Source of the DNA: Candidatus Bathyarchaeota archaeon
GTDB taxonomy: Archaea; Thermoproteota; Bathyarchaeia; TCS64
Assembly (NCBI GenBank): GCA_030613835.1
Contig: JAUWLH010000099.1
Coordinates: 1-5,915 of the forward strand
DNA length: 5,915 nucleotides
Direction of reading: 5' to 3'
The notes under the pieces were generated by a model. It worked only from the letters and a program-made list of their open reading frames with translations, ran no database searches and was not told the origin of the DNA. Both the position numbers and the translations under genes were made by a program. Below, in pieces: positions 1-5,860 of this stretch (position 1 is the stretch's first letter; each line of letters begins with the position of its first letter).

Positions 1-1
1 C

Positions 2-202
2 GTGTTCTCCTTCATCTACAGCTCAGCCAGCGGAGGGATAGCCAGTCTCTACGCCAAGAACCGGGTGGTGATTGAGCCGGTAGAGGACGGGACATACTCA
101 CCAACCCTGTTCACTGACGGGGACAATGAGAGCGTAAAGAAATCAGGCGGCTTCATGAGACGGGTCTGTCTTGACTGGAGCATGAAAAGGGAGGGCCAGT
201 AG
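2..202 (+). CDS. C-terminal end of a large FtsX-like ABC permease (5' end outside the window)
   Basis: Only the last 66 residues are visible; the frame is open to the left edge, so the GTG at position 2 is probably an internal codon. The fragment has no membrane segment. It matches the C-terminal soluble domain of the large permease on the opposite strand (1527-4298): FIY (residues 4-6), LY-x-KN (16-20), RR (53-54), LD (57-58) and SMK (60-62) recur at residues 862-864, 874-878, 911-912, 915-916 and 919-921 there. Spacing is identical up to the LD pair. I therefore infer that this is the tail of a second, paralogous permease, with this domain in the cytoplasm. It lies just upstream of a compact permease and an ATPase on the same strand, as expected for one transporter operon. 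The permease part itself is not seen, so the family call rests on this paralogy. Confidence 0.7.
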   Translation: MFSFIYSSASGGIASLYAKNRVVIEPVEDGTYSPTLFTDGDNESVKKSGGFMRRVCLDWSMKREGQ

Positions 203-246
203 TGGAAACGTCTTTAACACTCAAAGGGGGACTTCAAACGTTATGA
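202..246 (+). other. 14-codon mini-ORF bridging two genes, or trace of a frameshift
   Basis: A GTG overlaps the stop of the preceding gene (TAGTG, 200-204) and is preceded by a good Shine-Dalgarno-like GGGAGGG at 189-195 with 6 bases of spacing. Reading from it gives 14 codons ending in a TGA (244-246) that overlaps the ATG of the compact permease (ATGA, 243-246). It may be a coupling mini-ORF, or the true start of the permease separated from its frame by one base in the five-G run at 226-230, or chance. Nothing shows that the peptide itself has a function. Confidence 0.25.
212..218 (+). promoter_or_regulatory. Possible TATA box for the compact permease gene
   Basis: CTTTAAC is centred about 28 bases before the ATG at 243, the same distance seen at the other probable leaderless starts in this window. 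It would allow the permease and ATPase to be transcribed apart from the upstream gene. The match is weak and the site lies in a 40-base gap inside an apparent operon, so it may be chance. Confidence 0.3.
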
Positions 247-848
247 GCGGCGAGACCCACATGATCCATTTCTCGTTAATGGACGCGTACAGGCTGGGGA
301 TAGGTTACATCCGCCGCCGCTTCCAGAGGACGGCTATCAACGTGACCTCGATCGCGCTGGCCAACAGCTTCCTTACAAGCCTTGCCCTCACAGACATATT
401 CTACCAGACATACTCCGCCATCGATGGAGGGGCCCTTAGGGTGGACGCCTACCAGTACTGGCTCGTGGCTGTGGCCCTGATAGTATCAGTCGTCGGGATC
501 ACAAACGCGATGCTGATCTCGGTCTACGAGAGAACAAAGGAGATAGGCACGATGAAATGTTTAGGTGCGCTGGATCAGCATATCGTTATGCTGTTCCTCG
601 TGGAGGCAGTGATACAGGGTTCGCTGGGAGGAGTGATCGGTTACTTCTTGGGGGTCTTGGCTGCGATGGCATCGGCGGGGTTCACAACTGGATTTGATAT
701 CATCTTTAAAGTCGGGGCCCTGGACCTGGCTGTTTACTTGGTCGGGACAACGGCTATGAGTGTTGTCCTCAGCGTCGTTGCATCGATGTACCCAGCGTGG
801 AGGGCGAGCAAATTGCTCCCGGTGGAGGCGTTAAGATATGAGTTATGA
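243..848 (+). CDS. Compact FtsX-like ABC transporter permease lacking the extracytoplasmic domain
   Basis: This 201-residue integral membrane protein is the membrane part of a MacB/LolC/FtsX-type (type VII) ABC system. Four hydrophobic segments lie near residues 31-50, 72-94, 113-143 and 157-183. The family's cytoplasmic coupling region is clear at 88-110 (NAMLISVYERTKEIGTMKCLG), followed by the helix starting VEA at 120-122. The typical C-terminal motif YPAWRASKLLPVEALRYE occupies 183-200. Family members usually have about 200 residues of extracytoplasmic domain between the first two helices; here there are only about 22, so this is a minimal permease. It probably pairs with a large permease that supplies the outside domain (inference). 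The start is uncertain: ATG 243 has only a distant G-run upstream, and ATG 261 (Met7) would give an N-terminus more typical of the family. The gene overlaps the ATPase gene by 11 bases, indicating coupled expression. Substrate unknown. Confidence 0.88.
   Translation: MSGETHMIHFSLMDAYRLGIGYIRRRFQRTAINVTSIALANSFLTSLALTDIFYQTYSAIDGGALRVDAYQYWLVAVALIVSVVGITNAMLISVYERTKEIGTMKCLGALDQHIVMLFLVEAVIQGSLGGVIGYFLGVLAAMASAGFTTGFDIIFKVGALDLAVYLVGTTAMSVVLSVVASMYPAWRASKLLPVEALRYEL
824..828 (+). promoter_or_regulatory. Ribosome binding site of the ABC ATPase gene, inside the permease gene
   Basis: GGAGG within GGTGGAGG (821-828) lies 9 bases before the ATG at 838. It decides the ATPase start and shows that this internal operon gene relies on Shine-Dalgarno initiation, unlike the probable leaderless first genes. 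The same bases encode the conserved PVEAL-type tail of the permease. Confidence 0.65.
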
Positions 849-1530
849 TACAGTTATTGAGTTAAGGAATCTTCTGAGATACTACCAGATGGGTGACGAG
901 ACGGTCAAGGCACTTAACGGGGTTGATCTCAACATCGGAAGGGGCGAGTACGTCAGCATAGTCGGTCCCAGCGGTTCCGGTAAGACCACGTTATTCAACC
1001 TCATAGGTGGACTAGACAAGCCGACGGACGGGAACGTGTTCATAGACGGGGTTGATATTAGCCAGTTGGACGCTTACGAGCTTGCGTGGCTCAGGTGCAG
1101 GAAGATAGGCTACATTTTCCAGAGCTTCAACCTAATACAGGTGCTAACTGCCCTGGAGAACGTGGCCCTGCCAACAGTTTTCGCGGGTACGCCCAACGAT
1201 GAGGGGTACAAGAAGGCGGAAAAGTTGCTTGAAATGGTGGGACTAAAGGACCGTATCCACCACAGACCCGGGGAACTCTCGGCGGGTCAGCAGCAGAGGG
1301 TAGCGATAGCGCGGGCCCTTGCCAATGACCCTGCCATCATCCTCGCTGACGAGCCCACGGGAAACCTTGACCTGAACACCGGCACGGAGATTATCGATCT
1401 ACTGCATGGTCTCAACAAGTCCAAGGGACTGACGCTTATTGCCGCGACCCATGACCTCAAGATGATCAGGGCAAGCGACAGGATCGTCTGGATGAGAGAC
1501 GGACAAGTGGAGAAGATCGAGAGGAGTTAA
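838..1530 (+). CDS. ABC transporter ATP-binding protein, LolD/MacB type
   Basis: This cytoplasmic ATPase is 230 residues long, normal for the family, and powers an FtsX/MacB-type permease. All nucleotide-binding elements are present: Walker A GPSGSGKTT (43-51), Q-loop FQSFNLI (Gln95), signature LSAGQQQR (147-154), Walker B IILADEP (167-173, with Asp171 and catalytic Glu172), D-loop GNLD (175-178) and switch His205 in AATHD. The signature has Ala where LSGGQ has Gly, a tolerated variant, so activity is expected. The stretch LADEPTGNLD is typical of the LolD/MacB/FtsE group. The start overlaps the compact permease gene by 11 bases and has a GGAGG site 9 bases upstream. Its natural partners are that permease and the truncated one before it; the convergent large permease may also use it. 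Such systems extrude lipids, peptides or drugs or do mechanical work across the membrane; the substrate here cannot be told. Confidence 0.95.
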   Translation: MSYDTVIELRNLLRYYQMGDETVKALNGVDLNIGRGEYVSIVGPSGSGKTTLFNLIGGLDKPTDGNVFIDGVDISQLDAYELAWLRCRKIGYIFQSFNLIQVLTALENVALPTVFAGTPNDEGYKKAEKLLEMVGLKDRIHHRPGELSAGQQQRVAIARALANDPAIILADEPTGNLDLNTGTEIIDLLHGLNKSKGLTLIAATHDLKMIRASDRIVWMRDGQVEKIERS

Positions 1531-4298
1531 TCACTCTTCATCGATGTATAATCCAAGGTTATTCTTCTGACAATCGATCCCACAACGTGTACATAACTAG
1601 AGTCACCGATACTATCCATCTCGACGGTGCATTCTGATTCATCACTGCGTACGATTTTTATCTCGTTTTTTGTGTACAGGGTACCGGTTGAGGCCTGAAC
1701 TGACCTGTAGATGAAGGTTATCCGCCTCTCATCCTTGTTGAACTTGATTCTCGAAGTCATTTCAATGGGGTGAGTTGTCAACCGCTGTAGCTGTTCCTCC
1801 ATGAACCCAAGATAGAGGTCAACCTCCTCAGGCTCAAGAATGACAGGTATCCTCAACTTCCAAGGCTTGTCGAACCCGCCACTGGACTTGTCGATCTGCC
1901 ACCGCCTCATGAGGCTGGGCGTGATTACCGTGCTGTTGCGGAGGGCGGCGTAGGCCCCAGTTAGGATGGCGGAGATGGCTAACCCAATGCTTGCAAGGCT
2001 CCAGACGGCTGAGACCTTCTGGTGGACCTGTAGGCCGATGTTCAGGTACGCCAACCCCTTGTAGACCCCAAGACCAGCCAAGTAGCCCAGACCACCTGCG
2101 ATAAAACCCGTGATAGTTGCCTCGGCGACGAAAATAGCAGAGACCTGAGCGGGGTTTAACCCAACCGAACTGAGTATCTCGATCTCCTTTCTTCGCTCAA
2201 ACATACTGTTGAGCATAGTGACAACCACGTTAAGGACGACGATTACCCAGGGGATAATCAGGCTAGCGCCTTTTCCCTCGAAGTAGTTACCTAACCTATA
2301 AAACATGAAGCTCTCATCCGTGGATGAATAAGCCAAGTATCCTCTTTCAAGCGCGAGTCTCTCCGCGAACTCGTCCCCGCTAAAGGAGGACTCAAGGGAG
2401 AATCCGATACGCCGCACGCCAACCAAGGGGAAACTTGAGATGGTGTCGAGGTTGATAATCATCTGTTCAGATGTCTCAACCTCCTCTATTACCCAGGTAG
2501 GATTCTCGCCCTCTGGGCTGATGTTTACCCATTTCTCGCTCAAATAAGGTGTTCCATCGAGGTCTCTTAACCTGGAAAACGCCGAGTCCTCGAAGATTCC
2601 ATCGACGGGAAGAGACAGCCCTCCATAGGATACATGTTCCCCCAGCTGGATACTCGATTCCTCGCTGAATGATTCGCTTATTAGTACACCATGCAATGGC
2701 AGAGACCCTGAGATTAGAACCTCCCCCAGTCCAATGTTATCGAACTCGGTCACCGTCCCACCGATGACCCCGTATACTTGCACACCGTTAAACGTAAACA
2801 TCGGACCACGGAGAGGCAGGTTCTCAGCCTTGACGTACAACGACTGCACCTCATCCTGGTTCAGCAACCACTCCTCCTCAGGAGTATCATATGACAGGAA
2901 CGTCGGGTCATATTTGACCCAGCTACCATCCCGTATAAACACACCATTCCATGATGACTTTGGCTGGGAACTCCCGGTTACAACCCCGTAGCCCTCCGAG
3001 AAGCTTGTCAGGGTAACGAAGCTCATGACCAGAAGCGTCAGCGAAATCAGTGTTAAAAGGAACCTGAGCTTTCTCTTGCGCAGGCTCCTCTTGGCGAGGT
3101 TGAATATTGGCGCGACAAGGTTCCTCGTGTGTACCCGTCCATCGCTTGAGCCGATCCTGAATATATCCGGAAAAAACCTGCCAATAACAGTGAAACCGAG
3201 TAGGAACCCCATAGCAACAAGCGCAAATATGTTAAGGGGAATCGTCCTACTGCCGGGATAAGTGAAGTAGAAAAACGTGAGGCTGATAGTGTAGACCACC
3301 ATGTCAACGATAACCCTAGAAATGGGCTCATCGATGACAAGATAACCCAGAATAAACGAACTCACCGCGAGGAAGCCCATGAGAACAAAAACGGAGAAAC
3401 TTGCTTCCCGGTACATGGCATCCAGCTCGGCGTTGGTATGCACAAAGAGAATGTATCCTCGTTTCAGAGAGTCGAAGCTCTTCGCGTACTCACTGTCATC
3501 GTAATAACCCTTAGCTTCATCTATCTGCCTAACCCCTGTTGTTAGCGCAGTCTCTTGCCGGGCTAAATAGAATCCATAGCCCTCCATCTCAGCCAGCCTC
3601 GATTCTAGGGCTTCTTGTGAACTCCTTGAAATCCGCTCACTGGTGAGTAGCGTGTAAAACCTGAGGTCAATAATATTCGATTCCCCTGCACCGATAGGTC
3701 CGATGTCGAACTCCAATCCGCGTGTAACGACACGAGTTGCGATCAAGTAGGTGCTATTGATGGAAACCGTTGATGATTTATCAGCTGGGATTGGTATAAT
3801 ATTCAAAGGAATCTCAAAAATCTTGTTAAAACCCTGGTAGTTTGTTCCGAACTTGAGGGGAAATCCAGTCGAATTAATAACGGCCCCGTTTGAGTCCTTT
3901 ATGAAAATCTCAACTTGGAGTGGCAGTACCTCCGAGTCGATATATTGTAGGTCCCCCTTGAGGTCGATGTAAGCGCCATGCTGAAGTGAAACGAGTTTCC
4001 CGGAGACGCTCCCATTTACCCTGAACATGGATGGAAGATAATCCAATCCAGCGTTTACCTGGCAAACATAATAGCCCTCATCTAGTTCCATGGAAAAGAG
4101 GCCGGAAGCATCGGTGGACACAACACCGATCCTCAGGAAATCTCGGAAGAACGTGACGTTGGCCATCTCTACGGGCTGGCCGTCCGGGTCCAAGATCATC
4201 CCGTCGATATCAGCGGAGGCTACCCCATACCCGAAAAAAAGGATGACAATGTATGCTAGGGTGAATAAAGCGTATTGTCTGAATCCTTTGCGCCTCAT
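1527..4298 (-). CDS. Large multidomain FtsX-like ABC permease with carboxypeptidase-regulatory-like N-terminal domain
   Basis: Residues count from the ATG at 4298 (923 aa). A signal peptide spans 1-29 (basic start, hydrophobic core, ASA then Asp). A carboxypeptidase-regulatory-like beta fold follows at 30-86 (GMILDPDGQPVEMANVTF). A second beta-rich region covers about 107-216 and a charged helical stalk 219-298. Three membrane helices lie near 299-320, 328-348 and 354-376, then a basic linker (KRSLRKRKLRF, about 403-413). The FtsX core has helices at 414-432, 679-697, 718-752 and 764-786, with about 245 extracytoplasmic residues after the first, as in MacB. The coupling motif FERRKEIEILSSVGLNP is at 700-716. 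A soluble, presumably cytoplasmic domain fills 787-923 and matches the fragment at 2-202. No ATPase is fused or adjacent on this strand; the convergent one is the obvious candidate. GTG 4310 would add four residues; the TATA box position favours ATG 4298. Function unknown beyond ABC permease. Confidence 0.88.
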   Translation of the reverse strand: MRRKGFRQYALFTLAYIVILFFGYGVASADIDGMILDPDGQPVEMANVTFFRDFLRIGVVSTDASGLFSMELDEGYYVCQVNAGLDYLPSMFRVNGSVSGKLVSLQHGAYIDLKGDLQYIDSEVLPLQVEIFIKDSNGAVINSTGFPLKFGTNYQGFNKIFEIPLNIIPIPADKSSTVSINSTYLIATRVVTRGLEFDIGPIGAGESNIIDLRFYTLLTSERISRSSQEALESRLAEMEGYGFYLARQETALTTGVRQIDEAKGYYDDSEYAKSFDSLKRGYILFVHTNAELDAMYREASFSVFVLMGFLAVSSFILGYLVIDEPISRVIVDMVVYTISLTFFYFTYPGSRTIPLNIFALVAMGFLLGFTVIGRFFPDIFRIGSSDGRVHTRNLVAPIFNLAKRSLRKRKLRFLLTLISLTLLVMSFVTLTSFSEGYGVVTGSSQPKSSWNGVFIRDGSWVKYDPTFLSYDTPEEEWLLNQDEVQSLYVKAENLPLRGPMFTFNGVQVYGVIGGTVTEFDNIGLGEVLISGSLPLHGVLISESFSEESSIQLGEHVSYGGLSLPVDGIFEDSAFSRLRDLDGTPYLSEKWVNISPEGENPTWVIEEVETSEQMIINLDTISSFPLVGVRRIGFSLESSFSGDEFAERLALERGYLAYSSTDESFMFYRLGNYFEGKGASLIIPWVIVVLNVVVTMLNSMFERRKEIEILSSVGLNPAQVSAIFVAEATITGFIAGGLGYLAGLGVYKGLAYLNIGLQVHQKVSAVWSLASIGLAISAILTGAYAALRNSTVITPSLMRRWQIDKSSGGFDKPWKLRIPVILEPEEVDLYLGFMEEQLQRLTTHPIEMTSRIKFNKDERRITFIYRSVQASTGTLYTKNEIKIVRSDESECTVEMDSIGDSSYVHVVGSIVRRITLDYTSMKSD

Positions 4299-4323
4299 CT
4301 TGTTAATCACAATGATTGCCTAC

Positions 4324-4329
4324 CTTAAG
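4324..4329 (-). promoter_or_regulatory. Probable TATA box of the large permease gene (divergent promoter, - side)
   Basis: CTTAAG is centred about 28 bases upstream of the ATG at 4298 on the - strand, the position expected for a leaderless or nearly leaderless archaeal transcript. No clear Shine-Dalgarno sequence precedes either possible start. It is only about 16 bases from the GTG at 4310, too close for a transcript that would include that codon, so it supports the ATG as start. Confidence 0.5.
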
Positions 4330-4336
4330 TAAAAAT

Positions 4337-4342
4337 CTTAAG
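4337..4342 (+). promoter_or_regulatory. Probable TATA box of the cyclophilin-like gene (divergent promoter, + side)
   Basis: A second CTTAAG, preceded by the purine-rich AAAAAT that could act as a BRE, is centred about 25 bases before the ATG at 4365. This fits leaderless initiation. The two CTTAAG copies are separated by TAAAAAT, so both promoters fit in 19 bases and transcription factor binding on one side should affect the other (inference). Confidence 0.55.
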
Positions 4343-4364
4343 CTTGTCATCCCAGGTTTTAACC

Positions 4365-4739
4365 ATGAGGATCAGGATAACCACCGAATCAACTGGATCG
4401 GTGGAAGCCGAGATTACCGATGAGAACCCGGTCACCGCGAAGGCGATACTGGATGCCCTACCAATAAAGGGGCGTGCAAACACCTGGGGGGAAGAGGTCT
4501 ACTTCACAATCCCCGTCGAGGGGGACGTCGAGAACCCCAAGGTTGTGGTGGACCTGGGGGACCTGGCGTTTTGGCCCCCTGGAAATGCCTTCTGCATCTT
4601 CTTTGGGCCAACCCCCATGAGCAAGGGGGATGAGATCAGGCCGGCCAGCGAGGTGAACGTGTTCGGTAGGATCATCGGCGACCCAAAGGTGTTCAAGAGG
4701 GTCAGGGGCGGCGAAGAGGTAATCATCGAAGCAGCCTAG
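4365..4739 (+). CDS. Cyclophilin-like fold protein (cyclophilin-like/DUF369-type family)
   Basis: A 124-residue cytoplasmic protein with no signal peptide or membrane segment, the usual size of this family of small beta-barrels resembling cyclophilin. The hallmarks are visible: NTWGEEVYFTIPVE at 39-52, the conserved core GDLAFWPPGNAFCIFFGPTP at 65-84, PAS at 93-95 and VNVFGRIIGD at 97-106. The family is found in archaea and bacteria and has a cyclophilin-like beta-barrel fold, but peptidyl-prolyl isomerase activity has not been established for it as far as I know, so no reaction is assigned. ATG 4365 is chosen because it begins the family's typical first strand (MRIRIT) and has a TATA-like box 25 bases upstream; TTG 4344 would add seven unrelated-looking residues. 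It is transcribed divergently from the large permease, and no functional link to its neighbours is evident. Confidence 0.85.
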   Translation: MRIRITTESTGSVEAEITDENPVTAKAILDALPIKGRANTWGEEVYFTIPVEGDVENPKVVVDLGDLAFWPPGNAFCIFFGPTPMSKGDEIRPASEVNVFGRIIGDPKVFKRVRGGEEVIIEAA

Positions 4740-4939
4740 TTCTCCGCGAGCCATAGTTTCTCGGTCAGGTGATCGAATCGCAACGTGCGCGTTAACTAGG
4801 TCATCTGCCCTGAACACACAAGTGTATAAATCCATGATCACGCGCGGCCCCCACTGGGACAACTTGAATGCCTCTGTCTTCACACGACCTTAGGTATATT
4901 TAGCATCAGTTATCTATAATAATTATCCTCAGGTAACAG

Positions 4940-4946
4940 TTTTAAT
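4940..4946 (+). promoter_or_regulatory. Probable TATA box of the prenyltransferase gene
   Basis: TTTTAAT is centred 26 bases before the ATG at 4969, with no Shine-Dalgarno sequence between, consistent with a leaderless transcript. It lies at the end of a 229-base intergenic region (4740-4968) that otherwise holds an AT-rich patch at 4892-4926 and a TATAAAT at 4825-4831 with no credible gene behind it. Confidence 0.55.
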
Positions 4947-4968
4947 CGAGTAAAGACGGCTAACCTGT

Positions 4969-5814
4969 ATGGGGTCCCCCAAGGATTACCTTGAGATCAT
5001 GCGGCCAGTGAACTCGATCATGCTGGGCGTGGCAATAATCATTGGGGCCTTCATCACAGGGGGCACACAGATTCTAAGCGACTGGTGGTCCTTGGTGTAC
5101 GCATTCCTGACAGGGTTCACCATGAGCGGGGCCGCCATGGCGATAAACGATTACTACGACAGGGAGATAGATGCGATAAACGAGCCCAAAAGGGCCATAC
5201 CCAGCGGCAGGATAAGCCCGAGGTCGGCAGTGATATTCACAGGCATCCTGAGCGTCATCGGACTAGCCTCTTCCTACATGATATCCCTGGAGGCGCTATT
5301 GATTGCGGTATTCGCGTGGTTTGTCATGATGGCCTACTCTATCTGGGGCAAGAAAACGGGTTTCTTAGGCAACCTAATGGTAAGCGTCTCGGTGGCACTC
5401 CCCTTCATGTACGGAGGAGTCATGACAGGGTCACTCGCCGCCTCCCTCAGCTTCAGCGGCATCGCGTTCCTCGCAAACACGGGTAGGGAGATAACCAAGG
5501 GCATAGTCGATGTGGACGGCGACAGGGAGGAAGGTATCAGGACCATCGCGGTCACCAGTGGCGAGAAGAATGCGGCAAGGGTAGCATCACTATTCTTCCT
5601 CTTGGCTGTTCTTGTATCAATATACCCCATATACAGCCAGCTTGTTTCCTTCTGGTACATCCCCTTCGTGGCCATAACAGATCTGGGGCTCATCTACAGC
5701 AGTTATCAGGTTATGAGTGATCCCACGAGGGAGACGAGCAGGCAGGTCAAAACCAGGATACTCTACCTTATGCTCGTAGGTTTAATCGGCTTCGCAGCTG
5801 GAAGCCTACTTTAA
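4969..5814 (+). CDS. UbiA-family prenyltransferase, probable digeranylgeranylglyceryl-phosphate synthase
   Basis: This integral membrane enzyme of 281 residues most likely transfers a second geranylgeranyl group from geranylgeranyl diphosphate to geranylgeranylglyceryl phosphate, the second ether-bond step of archaeal membrane lipid synthesis (EC 2.5.1.42). Both Asp-rich magnesium/diphosphate-binding motifs are intact: NDYYDREID at 60-68 (Asn60, Asp61, Asp64, Asp68) and DVDGD at 181-185. The context REITKGIVDVDGDREEGIRT (173-192) resembles archaeal DGGGP synthases more than heme O, chlorophyll or menaquinone prenyltransferases. About eight to nine hydrophobic helices are seen, starting near residues 13, 42, 87, 107, 133, 205, 228 and 264. 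Length is normal for the family, and MGSPKDYLEIMRPVN is a typical N-terminus. A TATA-like box 26 bases upstream suggests leaderless expression. Only a short T-run (5821-5824) follows as a possible terminator. Another UbiA substrate cannot be fully excluded. Confidence 0.85.
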   Translation: MGSPKDYLEIMRPVNSIMLGVAIIIGAFITGGTQILSDWWSLVYAFLTGFTMSGAAMAINDYYDREIDAINEPKRAIPSGRISPRSAVIFTGILSVIGLASSYMISLEALLIAVFAWFVMMAYSIWGKKTGFLGNLMVSVSVALPFMYGGVMTGSLAASLSFSGIAFLANTGREITKGIVDVDGDREEGIRTIAVTSGEKNAARVASLFFLLAVLVSIYPIYSQLVSFWYIPFVAITDLGLIYSSYQVMSDPTRETSRQVKTRILYLMLVGLIGFAAGSLL

Positions 5815-5860
5815 AAATAATTTTCGACCAAGGAACCCTTAACAAATCTATAACAGATTA

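Noticed and set aside
2734..3340. Open frames on both strands (2734-2991 +, 3025-3261 +, 3053-3340 -) inside the large permease gene
   Set aside because: They lie within a continuous 923-residue protein whose domains and membrane helices read through the whole region; compositions look like shadows.
4090..4332. Open + strand frame of 80 codons antisense to the signal peptide and first domain of the large permease
   Set aside because: The opposite strand encodes a convincing signal peptide and beta domain here; this frame shows no family features.
4344..4364. TTG 4344 as the start of the cyclophilin-like protein
   Set aside because: It is only a few bases after the TATA-like box at 4337-4342, so a transcript from that promoter would not contain it; ATG 4365 fits both the family and the promoter.
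4764..4812. Possible C/D box small RNA (GGTGATCG and a downstream CTGA)
   Set aside because: The C-box match is poor, and the internal D' and C' boxes are missing.
4458..4883. Open - strand frame of 141 codons antisense to the cyclophilin-like gene
   Set aside because: Most of it mirrors a gene with clear family motifs. The start is a GTG without a convincing promoter, and I recognise no family in the translation.
5085..5693. Open frames at 5085-5486 (+) and 5334-5693 (-) within the prenyltransferase
   Set aside because: Both overlap intact catalytic motifs and membrane helices of the prenyltransferase and look like out-of-frame shadows.
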